Positions 46,355 to 58,790 of a stretch of DNA of 64,000 nucleotides are shown here, piece after piece. The notes below the pieces were generated by a model that worked only from the letters and a program-made list of their open reading frames with translations, was not told the DNA's origin and did not search any database. Source of the stretch: Cryptomeria japonica (Eukaryota; Streptophyta; Pinopsida; Cupressales; Cupressaceae); contig NC_081410.1 of the NCBI RefSeq assembly GCF_030272615.1, positions 116,881,140 through 116,945,139 of the forward strand. Direction: 5' to 3'. Position 1 is the first letter of the stretch. Every line of letters starts with the position of its first letter. A program made the position numbers and the translations under genes.

Positions 46355-47626
46355 TCAGGGATTTCCACACGGTGCAGAAACTGGTTCATCATGTGGCTTC
46401 ACTTCAGATTTCTTTTTCCAATTTTTGTCCATATCCTCTTGAACGGTTTCAACATCAATCTTTCCTTCAGTGTTGATCGGTATGTCTCCCAATGGATTCT
46501 TTCTCAGTCTACATGCTCTGGTGGTGTGTCCCAATTCGTTGTAGTGATAGCATACCATTCCAGGTGTTCTCCATGGTCCAGTGTTCATAATTCCATTCTT
46601 CCTTCTGCATGTTGCAGCAGTATGACCGCTACCATGACAGATTAGATAGGTTGCTCTCCAACTGGTTGCTGCTTCACAACAATTTGACTGGTGGTCATGG
46701 ATTCTGTACTGGTTTGGGTTCTGGTTCATAGGAGGTTTAGGGACAGCTCCATTGAATCTTGGTGGATAATTCCTAGAGTTGTTCATAACCGACCTGCACT
46801 CAAAAGCTTTATGCCCAAACTTGTTGCATGTATAACAATGACCATTAAATCTACCAGGTCTAGCCACATTGTTTTGAAAATAAGGAAAATTATTGTAAGG
46901 TTTGCTCCTACATACATTGGTAGTATGTCCTTCCTTAAGACAGTTAAAGGAAACAGGTTTAAACTTTTGCTTACCTTTACTTCCATTGTTGTCCTTAGGT
47001 GTTGATTGCTTCTTCAGTGCATCATTCTTGGTTCTAGAGGTCTCACCTTCCTCATATCCAAAGAAACCAAGTCCAGTGGTATCCTTTGATGGATTTACCA
47101 ATTCCAGTTTTTGTTCTAACTTGACAGCACTCTGGTTAAACTTAGCAAGTATTTCTTTTGTCTCGGCAAGTTCCTTGGAAAGAGCATCATTGGTCTTCAT
47201 CAAGGTTTCATTTTCAGAGATAGCTACATTCAGTTTAGCTTGCATTTCTTCTTTCTCTTCTTTACCCTCTTGTAGATAAGCGGTAATGGTACCGATTTCT
47301 TGCTTTAATTTAAAGATCTCATGCTCCTTGTCTTTTACCAAATCTTCAACTTTTGATTTGTTTTCCAGTTCCTAACTCATCCTGATAGTCAGTCCTTCTT
47401 ACTCCCTCCTTAAGTTAGTTTTGGATTCATTTAATTTCTCCACTTCTCCAACCAGGGCATCCATGTCTACTTCATCGAAAGAGTTGTTTTTAGTAAGTTC
47501 CATCAACTACTCAGCAAACTCTCTTCTCTTGGCTAAAGAGGCTTTAAACTTGATCTTGAGTTCATCATAGGCTCCTTCAGATTTAGCCAAATGGTGAGTG
47601 AGTTCCCTCATGTTGTATTCCCCCAT
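46355..47626 (-). pseudogene. Coiled-coil protein with four zinc knuckles (gag-like)
   Basis: An ATG at 47624-47626, 37 bp after the primer site, opens a frame of 423 codons with three in-frame stops in its first third. The first half is a heptad-like coiled coil (KLKQEIGTITAYLQEGKEEK, ALSKELAETKEILAKF). Four knuckles follow near 46930, 46817, 46625 and 46530: FNCLKEGHTTNVC (first Cys now Ser), CYTCNKFGHKAFEC, a third with first Cys lost, ICHGSGHTAATC, and CYHYNELGHTTRAC (second Cys now Tyr). Four knuckles is more than the usual one or two of plant gag. The capsid fold of Copia gag is not visible. Confidence 0.75.
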
Positions 47627-47676
47627 ATCTACTTCCAATTGGTTAGACTTATAGAAAGGTTTGCTCTAATACCAAT

Positions 47677-48769
47677 TAATGAATACTAAGAGGGGGGGTG
47701 AATTAGTATGCCTAAGAATTTAAACAAACTCTTAAACAATTTTCCAGCAGACCGGTGTATTAGTTTAAACAACAAACTGGTTAAAACATAAATAATCCAA
47801 ATAGCAAATAAATAATTCACCCACAGAAGCACAATCACCATAACACAAGATATTTTGACATGGAAACCCAAATGGGAAAAACCACGGTGAGTAAAACTCA
47901 CAAGTCAACTATCTGCAGAATAGTAACCAAACTAGTTAAGGTCAGACCAGTTAAGGCCTTACAATGTTCTTCACCAGAATAGATCTTGTTAGGAATCTAG
48001 ATCTCTGTTAGGAGATAAGTCTTGTTAAATACTACCATGTTAAAGGATTTCAGATCCATGACTGTGAACCACCTTGTTAGAGGATTTACAATAGGCTTGG
48101 CTGCGCCCACCCGGTTAAGGGTTTCAGACTTGTCGAAGATATTAGTAATCAACAAGTGAATGATCTAGATAGTAGCATAGAATGCTTGATTAGATCCTTG
48201 ACAACTCCTTGCTAATGCATTCAAGCATTACTTTAGTCTTCCATGCTTTGCACTCTCAAACTCAGTCACGAGATACCTTTTCTTCTCTCAAAAACTCGCA
48301 CACATCAACTTCTATTCTCTGTAAAACCCTAGACATGATGTCCTTATATAGGAACTTGATTTCATGTCGATCCAATAGGATTAGACTACAATTTCCTAGG
48401 TACAATGCATCTAGACACATTTGGTAACACAGCACAGAAACACAGCTAAAGTGTCGGTGGATGATAACTCATCACACATTACATGTATACCGATTAATTA
48501 CATATACCAATCATCGGTTAACAAGTGAAGACTGGATCATAGTCGATCTGATCAAAAGGTTAACTTTCACTCGGGGTCTTCGTTCTGCTTGAGGTCTTCA
48601 TACCACTTGAATGATAAACTTCTCCTTCAAAACATCGATAGTCTTCAACAAATAAAGACTATACATACAATACCAGTTAGAACAGCTACCGGTTGAGAAT
48701 AATTCATTCATCAAATAAGTGTGTGTCCATTAATGAAAATCTAAACTAAACATCATCAAAATACCAACA
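47677..48769 (-). repeat. 5' LTR of the four-knuckle element
   Basis: About 1093 bp, with the same TATA (plus-strand 48344-48350). It begins with TA rather than TG at its inner edge. The target duplication ATACT follows. Confidence 0.9.
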
Positions 48770-48774
48770 ATACT

Positions 48775-49860
48775 CCTATCAATGATCCCTCTAATGGAGA
48801 GAAAGAATTGAAGAGAAACATGGCCTCATTTTCTTCTCATACATATACCCTTGCACAATGGGGGCAAGATCAAAATGTTGGTGTTTCCATCTCTCTAGAT
48901 CATCCTTATTCTCCAAGAGCCTATCTTAAACATCAAAACATTTCTAGTGAAGATGATGTGTTGTATTTTATTCATGATCTCTCTCCCCACATAACATTAA
49001 GTAAATATGAGGCATTAGATGATAAGGATCTCCCTTCCCAATCTACCAAAGAAGATATGCATGATGAAAGAAAGGAAATTCCTACTCCACAAGATATTCC
49101 TTCTTCATCTACTCATCCTTTAATTCCTTCTAAATATCCTTACACTACAAACTTCAAAGAAATTTATTATAATGTTCCCCCGCCTTATCAATTAAAAGAT
49201 CCTTATAGGAGTGGCTTTAACATAATATCAAAACAAGGTTTTTGAGGACAACGACTTGGAAAATTTGAACAAGGAATTTGAGTCCATATAAACCCTCCTA
49301 CACAAATCACCACAGATTGCCTAGGAAATCATAATAAATCTCCTATGGATTAACTCCTTAGGATTCAAGACTTTAAAGATCATATTGCAAGACTATAAGC
49401 CATTTGTTCCTGTAAAAGTGCTTCTTCTTCAAAAGCCCCTTTTTGTTCATTTCATCAAACTCATTATCACCATGCTAATGATTGTCCCGATTTTCAAAAT
49501 TCAATAAAAGAACTTATCGATAGTGGTAAAGTTAAAATCATTTATGATAATCCTTCTTGTAATAACAACTCATGTCCTCAATATCAAAAGAATAAACCTA
49601 CACTCATTAATGATCAAGAGAGATTAGCAACTAGAATCTTTTGGAAATTGAAGCGTGACAAGAATGTTGGTTTTCCTTTTGTGAATTTTAGCAATAAACA
49701 TAAAGAAGGAAATGGATGTTGTTTCTTTCATCATGATGGTTCTCATTCTCTTGGAAAGTGTAAATCATTTAAGGAATTTTTTCAAGAACAATACGATCAT
49801 GCTCGTATATGTCTTTCAATAGATCTTGCTCTCTTTCTAGGTGAAAAGGTAGTGCCTTAG
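48775..49860 (+). pseudogene. Gag-like protein with G-patch-like motif and two knuckles
   Basis: Plus frame continuing from 42107. It contains Ser/Pro-rich acidic sequence, then a G-patch-like stretch, S-K-Q-G-F-stop-G-Q-R-L-G-K-F-E-Q-G-I, broken by TGA at 49243. More stops follow. A knuckle CSFHQTHYHHANDC lies near 49440 and a second, CFFHHDGSHSLGKC, near 49720. Both have the C-X2-H-X4-H-X4-C form also seen in the gag of the 18-kb Tat-type element. The final stop at 49858 looks natural. No protease or polymerase follows. Confidence 0.65.
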
Positions 49861-50533
49861 CACTCCTTTCACCCTCATCTTTATCCTCACCCTATGACAT
49901 AAGTGGTTAATTTAATCGAGGGATCTTTTTCATTAGAGGTGGTTATTTTTCAACTTCAAACATCTTGGGGTAGCAACATGCTCCTCTTTTATCTTTATCC
50001 AATCTCTTATCTTTTCCCCATTTTCTTTTATGGATTGCATTATTCATAAATTGATGTCCTTTTTGCATGGAATTATCCTTCATGTGAGCACATGTTTGTT
50101 CCTTGTTTAGGACCTATTCCTTTCTTGAAATGGTACATATTTTATGAATGATCTCTCCATAGAGAGGTTTTGTGATCCCTCTTCTATCTTGCTCTTTATC
50201 TTTGAAGGTATTACCTCTTCTTTTGTGTTGCATTGTTCATAGCATGATGTCCTTTCTTGCATAGGGTCATCCTTCATGTGAGCACATGATTGTTCCTTGG
50301 TTCGGATACATTCCTTGTTTGAAATGGCACATCTCTTATGAATAACCTCTCTTTAGAATATGTGTAGTTCTTCTCCTTGTTCTCTTTCTTGGGGGGTAAG
50401 GATAGCGTTTTCCCTTTCTCTATTTCTATCTAATGTATCATTATTGCCTTTAGGGGTTGAATTTTTCATGTGTTGATATCCTTTCTTGCAATGGTATGTC
50501 TCTTATGATTATTCCCTCCTTAGGGAAATATGT

Positions 50534-50630
<97 letters not shown>

Positions 50631-52320
50631 GAAGATTACCTTTTCTTTTGAGTTGCATTTTACATATATTGGTGTCTTTTATTGTATTGGATATTTATTC
50701 ATGTGAGTATATTGTGTATTTTCTTATCCCTAATCTCTCCTTAGAGGATTATGTAATTATTCTCATTTCCCTTACACTTGGGGGGCAATTATTTCTTTCT
50801 CTCTCTCTCTCCTTTCTAAGGATCCACTTTTCCTTTGTTGAGTGATGTTTGTTTCATGATTTGGTGGCATTCCTTATGTGAAGTTTTTGTTTGCACATGG
50901 ATTCTCTCTTATACAAGAGATGTAAGTCCTTGGCTACAACCTTTTCTTCACTTGTAAATGTACATCTATCATAAACTTACCCCTTACATTGGGTCAAAAG
51001 TGTGTCATCCTTCATCAAGAATCCCTTTCACCTAGCAATGGGAGGAAGGTATGAATTTTTGTTCTCCTTCCCTTCTTTTGGTAGAAGATGTTATGTTTGT
51101 TAAAGAGACCTCCTCTTGGAGGTAGATGTCTTTTGAGAAAAGATCTCTTCTTCTCCAAGTATCTCCTTTACACTTGTTGCAAGATATCTCTTTTTCAACT
51201 ATTTTATCCTTGCTTGAAGAGCATTCCCTCTCTACCTTGTATTTATGACATTGTTTCATAAAGGATATCTTCTTGGTGTCGAAGGATGGTGTCCTTGTCT
51301 CTAAGCTTCCTTAAGACATCAACATAGGTCTATGTTGACATCTTAAGGGGGGTCACTCATATCGCTCCCTTTGTATCATATTGTACTGTATTTTTGCATA
51401 TCATTTTTGTATGTCTTAAACAAGTTGTTCATTCTCAGAACTAGAGTAAACAAACTCTTAGAGCGAGATGCTTCACACCTGAAACTAGAAGAAACATTTG
51501 ATATATGTCTTAGACGGGGTTATACATCATTGAAACTAGAGAAAATATCTTACACAGGATGTCCTCAAAACCAGGCATGTATCTGTCATTCACCCCTTGG
51601 AATTTGCACACACAATCACCACTTGCCATTTTCATTTAAATTACATGTCTTAAATAGGTTAAATCACACTCGAAACTAGAGGAAACAAACTCTCAAATGA
51701 GGTGCTATACACTTGAAACCAGACATCACTTGCACACACGCATGAGGAAGAGTGGAACTAGCTAAAAATAGCTAGACTATTCCTACTCTCCTCCCCAACA
51801 TGGATCACCTAGATAAAAACATCTAGGGGTGAGTAGTCCATGTCCTTTCTCATCATTCTTCTCATGGATCACCTGGATAAACACATCTAGCATGTATTTA
51901 TGCTCTCTATTCTTCTTCTCATGAACTCATAGCTTTGCTATTGATAGTTCATGGATGATGTTGGCTTTACTCTTTATGTGATCACTTATATTCATGAGAT
52001 GGCATTTTTCATAAATGATATTATTTGTTGAGACATTTTCATATCGAGGTCTCTTCGACTAGTTGACTTGAGGTCTTGTTTTTGGTTCTTAGCTTTTGTT
52101 GTGTGTCTTTTTCCTTTGTTTGTCCTTTTGTCCTTGTTTTCCTTTTTGTTTTTGTCTTGTTTTGTGTGCCATTGCATATGTTTGAGTGAGTTAAGATCCT
52201 AATATTGGGGGCTTGGTTCCTCGATATTAGCGATATTGTATACTCCTTGTGGTTTTTCTCTGCATTCCTCATCTTATTTATCTACTTTACCATGAGCATT
52301 TGCATAAGCTCATACTCCCA
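49861..52320. other. Non-coding interior of the pol-less Tat-like element
   Basis: No coding motif is seen on either strand. Diverged direct repeats (GTGAGCACATGWTTGTTCCTTG near 50094 and 50276; TCCTTCATGTGAGC words) and a CT microsatellite fill it. Later parts repeat CACTYGAAACTAGAGGAAA-like words (51470-51725). Confidence 0.6.
50536..50629 (+). repeat. (CT)46 microsatellite
   Basis: An uninterrupted run of about 46 CT units. Its length suggests slippage and possible polymorphism. The Leu-Ser frame across it is an artefact. Confidence 0.95.
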
Positions 52321-52342
52321 CTAAAGTGGGGGCTAAATGTAG

Positions 52343-52457
52343 TGTGCTAAAATTGCACCCTTTGCAATTTTGACCGCATTTGGGGCCCTTGCCTTAGTGT
52401 TCTCATCCTCATGCTTGATCTGGACCTATTTATGCCTCTATCATGCCACAAATATCA
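52343..52457 (+). repeat. Truncated 3' LTR of the pol-less Tat-like element
   Basis: TGTGCTAAAATTGCAC and the next 100 bp match 39773-39890. The match ends at AAATATCAT, where (ATATTTTC)3-like sequence begins. The rest of the LTR is not found beyond the LINE. Confidence 0.8.
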
Positions 52458-52727
52458 TATTTTCATATTTTCATATTTTCATTGATAAATATATTGACAA
52501 AAAGTAACACTACCACCACATACTATACTATCGTTAATTAGTAATCATCCTTTCTCCTACAATACACACACAAAAAACCTCCCCAAAAATGGGTGCATGT
52601 GATATGCCTATGTTGCCAAGGAGAGAGTGTAATGATAAAAGAGTTGAAGTACTCAATATTAGTTATCCAACATCCAATCCACATGTGTGATCGATTGCTA
52701 TCAAATTGCATGTCGACCTATGCCAAA

Positions 52728-55700
52728 TCATAATGTCAATTTATATTTTGAGGCCCTTTTTGCCAACTCATCCGTCAACCCATTTCCTTCCCTATACACA
52801 TGGCTAATTTTGAATTCTTTTAGGTTGTTAATCAACTTCTTGATTAGGGAAAGCCACTTACTCAACTTCCAATTAGGCACCTGATTTTTTCTAATGGCAT
52901 TGATGGTAATAATGGAATCTCCTTCCAAATGTTTTTTTTTTACTCTAATTTATTTACCTAGTTCTAGTCCTCTAAGAGCAACTTTGAAATTTGCTATGTT
53001 ATTGTAGGTCCCAGAGACAACTGAGAGGGGGGGGGGGGCGGGGGGGGGGTGAATCAGTTGTCTAATAAATTCAAACCAAAAACTTATTAACCAACTTAAT
53101 GCTTAATACCGGTAAGATAGTTAAGTATGCCGATAGACAGTGTTAACAGAGAATTGCTATACCGGTAAGAATTAATGCATGAAACATAAGCACAAATTCA
53201 TCCACAACACACGACACCAATATTTGTACGTGGAAACCCTGTAAGGGGAAAAACCACGGTGGGAAACCTTACCCACAATCAGATGATACTACTGCAGATA
53301 GTAAGTGTACAAAGAGGGGTCTGCACATGCAGAAAGGCCAACAGCCTAGAGCTCACTGCTCAATCACAAATGGGACTCACACTGACTACAGTTGGATGGT
53401 TAAATCCAATGAGAATGTACTGCACAAAATAGCATCTTCATATGCTGGATTCAGTACCGGTGTAATGCTGATATGCTTCTACAAAAACCTAACTTCACCT
53501 TCAAATGATGTCTTCGTGTATATCCCTGCTTGATCTCGCATATATCCTTCCTTAAATATTTTTTCACATTCCACACTTGATCTTACAAATAAGATCTTAC
53601 ATTTATACCATACCCTAAGACCAATTTTAGTAGGTCGGCTCTACAAGATATTACAAAAAATATTTTACAAATAATACAATATCCGATGCAATAACCGATT
53701 GAACATGTTGACTTGATGCATTTACAACAATAATAAATCATCTCCATAGCATGCCATGTTGATCTGGAAAAGATAAGCCTGCCTGTGTAACCCTAGATAA
53801 CCTGGACCTATTTGCCGATAAAAGAAAATATGCAAATAAGAATATACCAATGATTGTTACTTCAAAGTAAAGTGTCCACATGATGTCTTTGACATTACCA
53901 AGTGTCTTCCATGTCATTTCAGGTACCGGTGAACATTATATCCTGTCGGTTGACTATATACCGGTAATTGTTTGCACAGTTTACTGTTTGTCGGTGAATG
54001 TTGCTGGATCTCCAAAGTAGGTGTATTTAGCAGGTGTTGACATCAATGACAAAACCATACCAAAATACCAACAGTTATTAATTGAATATCCTATGAATTC
54101 ATATTTTCTACAATGATAACTCCAAACTCATTTCAAGCCACACACCCAATTCCACTTGGGCCAAGATTGCCTTTAGAGACACCATTGAAGTTAATTTTGA
54201 CCCAATTTGTCTCCAAGGAACTACACTGAACATTATTTTGATCTAAGGATTGATTAGCCTTGATATTTCCCAATAGTGATGGAATGATCAGTCCCTTGAA
54301 CAATTTAGTCATCTTTTCATCCCAATTTAAGTAATTGTTTCCTTTTAAGGTTTTATTCCTAGCAACTGAATTTGCCAATTCCATTATCAAAGCCTCCATT
54401 TTCTTTATAAGGTTGTCCTTTGTCATTGATTGTTCCTTGAAGATCCTCCTGTTACATTCATTCCATAATTCCCATTTTTCTAAGGATGGAATCACTTGCC
54501 ACGGACTACCAAATACACCTTTTTTTTGCCATTTTAGCCACATAGCAAACCAATCCTTCAATTTTGGTGGAAGTGGACCTTGCAAATTAAGTTTTGCAAT
54601 AAAGTGTTTCAAGCAAGCTTCAACATAGGCACATGTAAGAAGGAGGTGATCAACACTTTCATCATTAATTTTATGAAAAGGACATCTACTTGGTCCAGGT
54701 ATGCCTAGCTTGGCAAATCTATCTTGAGTAACAATCCTATTTTGTATGGTCATCCATGAGAATACTCCAGCTTTTAGCAGACAATGCTTTCCCCATAAGA
54801 GGTCCTTTGGCCATCGCTTATCATCCATTACAACTTCCTTCAATTTATACCCAATTTTAACCTTATATTCCCCATGAGATGAAGCACACCATCTTATCAC
54901 ATCATCTTGCTCAAAAATGGAGAGGCGTCTTCTTTTCAGAATTTTTGTTAGACTATATTTTTTATTTTGGGGGGCATTTAAATCATTGAATGACTTCCAT
55001 TCCCACTTGGGGATTTTTTGGTCCATGGTAATGGTTCCATAGTCATAGACCTTTCTCCCCCATGCATTAACAATCTCCCTCTTGATATCCATCAAATGTT
55101 GCAAATTTCATAACTCTAGCTTTCCATCCCAAGAGTCCTTCTAGATGATGCACTTTGGCCATTTTTTACTTCCTAAGGGATATGCTTCGTGATAATATAT
55201 TTTCTCTCAAGCATGAAATTCCAAATAGCAAAGCCTCTTGGGAGGTTCCTTTTAGTGATTATTCTAATTGGTTCATCAAAGTCAATATATTTCCTTCTTA
55301 GGATTCAAACATATTTTTTATTGCCTTGATACATGTTTCACACTAATTTTTCTCCCATAGAATTATTTATAATGTTGAGTCGCTTAACCCCCGCACCTCT
55401 AGCACATTGAGGTTTGCATATCTTATCCCATGAGATTAGTGGAATTTTTTGTGTAACATTAGCCCCATTCCAAAATAATCTATGTATGCCTTGAATGAGA
55501 ATATCTTCCACTGCCCTAGGCATCTTCATACAAGACATAGAATATAGTGGGATAGCAAGCAACATTGTCTTGACCATTAAAATTTTGCCAGTTGAGGTCA
55601 ACCATTTCTCTTTCCACTCTTCCATCTTCTTCTTACAGTTGTTGATGAGGATTTCCCGATAATATTTTTGGTTTGATCCAACAAACAATGGCATCCCCAA

Positions 55701-57987
55701 AAATCTCCCTAGAAAATTGACTATTCTTAGCCCTAATATCCTAGCAATCTCCCTTTGAGGGCTAGGTTGAGTTTCGAGAAAAAATACTTCTGACTTCCTT
55801 CAATTGACACTTTGTCCCAATTCCTTGTTGTAGCCATCCAATAGTTTCCTAATGGTTCTATCTTCACATTTGGTAGCACTCCCAAAGAATATTGTATCAT
55901 CTGGTAATTGTTGATGGGTAACTGGAGTCATTCCAAGCGTGATGCCAATACCCTTCCACTGCACCTCTAATCTAGATTGCATAATAAATTCTATCGATAG
56001 ATTTTGCCATGATGATAAAGAGAAATGGTGAAAGAGGGCCACCTTGTCTTCTACCTCTGGAGGAATCAAAGAAACCTTAGGATACTATACTAAGAACTTT
56101 AGGGACCCTATACAACTACAAATCCACTCAATCCATTTGTTCCCAAACCCAAACATGCTCAAGAATTTAAGAAGAAACTGCCTAGATCCACAAGATCATA
56201 TGCCCTCATAATATCCAACTTGAATAACATGATAGGAGATATTTATTTCCTACCTAAATGTATCACCTCATGGGCCACAATGATACCTTCCACTATTGAC
56301 CTACCTAGAGAAAAACCATTGTGATCTTCTAACAGCACCATACTAATCACTTTTTTAAACTTGTTGGCTATTACCTTGGTTATGTTTTTATATGTTACAT
56401 TGCATATTGATATTGGTCAAAAATCACTCATACTTTGAGCTTCTTTCTTCTTGTTAACAAGTGTTATGAAAGTGCAATTCAAGGCCCCAAGCATGGTCAT
56501 TTTTCTTCTAGACCCCACCGCTTTTAGGAGATCTACCTTTGGAATGTCCCAATATAATTATTACAATTTAGTAGAGAAAGTGTTTGAACCTAAATATTTG
56601 TTAGGGTTAAATTAAAAGGTGGCAGTTATGACTTCTTCCATAGTAACAGGTTTGTATAATTCCAAGTTGTCTACCTCACTGATCAAAGAAGGAATTCTAC
56701 ACAAGAACCTATCCCTATCCCTCCCCTCTCTATGATCCTATGTTTCTTGATTCATAATAGACTGAAAGTATCTTACCTCTTCCTAAAATTTCTTCCTCTA
56801 TGGATTGAGTCATCGTTCCATCTTCCTTCTCTACTTCTACAATCCTCTAACTACTTGAGTTAGAAATTGTAGTCCTATTAAATAATTTAGTGCTTCTATC
56901 CCCCTCCTTTAACCCAAACTTCTCTTCATTTTTGTCTTCAATAGCATTCTTCTCTTGCCATAATTTTTCCTAGCTTAGTTTTTAACTCTTTCACTTTCTC
57001 ACATTCTACCAACGCCATACCTTTCTCAATAATTGTCTTGTTTTAACTTTTGTAGTTCTACCTCCACTCTTGCTTTCTCCTCAAATATGTTTTTGAAGTG
57101 TTCTTGATTCCATTCCTAAAGTATGATTTTAATGTGTGACAACTTCTTACTGAAGAGGTGTAACTTGGAGTGATTCCCCAACCTGATATCATTCCACCAT
57201 ATTTTTACCAAATCAAATAGTGGAGAGTCTCTAAGCAACATGTTTTAAAATTTAAATGGGGATCCACCTTTGTTGCATTTTGGATTTATGATAAATTGCA
57301 CTGGATAGTGATTTGATCTAGTGTATGGTAGGGTGGTTGCCTCATAGGTGTTTGTGGTGGCCTCCTAGTCCCCAAACAAAATAATGTGAACCAATTTTTT
57401 TGCTATGCTAGTAAATCCTTTCATATGGTTAGTCCAAGCAAATCTTCCATTATTCATTGGGATATCCCTTAAATGATTCTCATCTACAAAACCCTAAAAA
57501 TCAAGTTGCATCCTTGACAAATTTTGCACACCCCCTTCTTTTTTGAGTTGTCTAATGTGGCATTGAAGTAACCCCTTATTATGATTTTTTCACCATCCCA
57601 TTGTTTTAACCATTGTGTGATTTCACTCCATAATTCTCTTTTAGCTATGGTTGAGATGGGTCCATACACATTTATGACTATAAATGTGATGTTCTGATTG
57701 AGAGATTTACTCTTAACAACCATCCAATTATGATTTCATAAGACCATATTGCACCTGATAGATTGTGGATTCTAGATAAAGCCCAATTCGCTGAGAGAAC
57801 CATCTAATTCCACAAAAAACCCTTCCCATCATCTCCAAAATTTCATTTTATTCTGATATTCCTCCTTGCTCCACTTAGTTTTCTATAATAGTACTATGTT
57901 TTCTTTTATTGTGTCAACTTGACACCTAATTAGTCACCATTTCCTAGGGGCATTTATGCCTCTAACATTCTAGGTAATGAGCTTCAT
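52728..57987 (-). pseudogene. LINE ORF2: endonuclease, RT, zf-RVT, RNase H
   Basis: Starts at an ATG (57985-57987), MKLIT-stop-NVRGINAPRK, the usual endonuclease entry with Trp changed to stop. The endonuclease segment 57484-57723 has VINVYGPIS and a G-Y-F-N-A box (normally G-D-F-N-A). RT remains include QLPDDTIFFG for the F/Y-A-D-D box near 55900 and LISWDKICKP near 55420. A zf-RVT segment (54133-55104) has WGKHCLLKAGVFSWM and CPFHKINDESVDHLLLTC. RNase H begins WVKINFNGVSKGNLGPSG, is cut by the solo LTR 53003-54073, and resumes with LEGDSIITINAI and VYREGNGLTDELAKRA. Without the insert the length fits plant L1 ORF2. Confidence 0.88.
53003..54073 (-). mobile_element. Solo LTR inside the LINE RNase H domain
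   Basis: 1071 bp. On the minus strand it begins TGTTGGTATTTTGGTATGG and ends TGGGACCTACA. GTTAT flanks both sides (52998-53002, 54074-54078). Near its end is a long G/C run (53029-53050) beside TGAATCAGTTGTC. No internal region is present. The edges resemble those of the LTRs at 33479 and 42108. Confidence 0.88.
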
Positions 57988-58790
57988 GCCTCCTCAAGAA
58001 GGAATATCTCCTTCCCATTTCTCAATTTTCTTTGGCCCCTTTCACTACCTATAATTGTTAGCTTAGCTATGTTGGATTTGTGCCCTCTCTATTTTTTTCC
58101 TTCAATATTCGAACAACTTCTTCAATTTAGATTGTGTTTTCTCTATGCTTTATTATGTAAGAATGTTTGTTTGATCTTCTTCATAGCTCTCATCAAACTC
58201 AGAATCAAAATCATCACTTACTGGTTTTGCAACCACTTGTCTTGCATCTATCTCATCTACTTCCAACTCAGTCCTTACATCCTATTCCTCTAATTCCATA
58301 ATAAAAACTTCTCTCTCTTCCTCACACAAATCCCCAATCTCTAGCAAGAGCATCTTGAGAACCTTCCATTCCAAGGTTGCAATTGTCAACTAGTTTTCTT
58401 CAAAGTCAAGCATGTTATATTCAATTGCAATCTCAGCTTCAGACATACTTTAAAAAATATTTTCTTGGTTTTCCACTTACTCCTTATCCACTAACCCAAC
58501 ACCTTTCATATATTTATCTCCACTTTGATTGTTATCCTTACTATTTGGGGTTTTCTATTCCAGATCCTAACTTATCCTTATGTCACACATTTCCTCTATT
58601 GTGAGTAAATGTGGATGGTTCATCCTACTCTCCTCCCGTATATGACTTTCCAACACCTCGAAGTCCACCATTGGATCCTTGGCCCTTTCTCTTCAGACCA
58701 AGAAGCATCTCCTAATGATGTTTCCCCTACCCTTATGCTATGGTGAGCTAGATTCTAATTATATTTATTGGCTCTATTGATTTCAACAAC
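57988..58790 (-). other. Region between LINE ORF1 knuckle and ORF2
   Basis: Short broken frames on the minus strand, including a Ser/Asp/Glu-rich stretch near 58200. It probably includes the ORF1 C-terminal end. No motif is recognised. Confidence 0.5.

Larger units (their letters stand above)
42108..48769 (-). mobile_element. Pol-less LTR element with four-knuckle protein and unknown ORF
   Basis: LTRs of about 1.09 kb (42108-43191, 47677-48769) are flanked by ATACT (42103-42107, 48770-48774). On the minus strand a primer site TGGTATTAGAGC (47663-47674) follows the 5' LTR, and a tract AAAGGGGGAGAT precedes the 3' LTR. The interior codes on the minus strand for a coiled-coil and zinc-knuckle protein and for a second protein of about 800 codons. 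Neither shows protease, RT, RNase H or integrase motifs. LTR ends (TGTTGGTATTTTG) suggest a Copia-type relative as the enzyme source. It lies inside the element at 39773-52457. Confidence 0.88.
39773..52457 (+). mobile_element. Pol-less Tat-like LTR element (LARD type), 3' LTR truncated
   Basis: A full 5' LTR (39773-40978) is followed by a primer-site-like sequence, an AT-rich leader and a gag-like frame, then 2.4 kb without coding motifs. A purine tract (AAAGTGGGGGCTAAATG, 52324-52340) precedes a second copy of the LTR start at 52343. Only 115 bp of the 3' LTR remain. No RT or integrase is seen. Two C-X2-H-X4-H-X4-C knuckles and a G-patch-like motif link it to the Tat group. It was split by the element at 42108-48769. 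Confidence 0.78.

Noticed and set aside
50457-50845. Leu-Ser repeat frames
   Set aside because: They translate the CT microsatellite.
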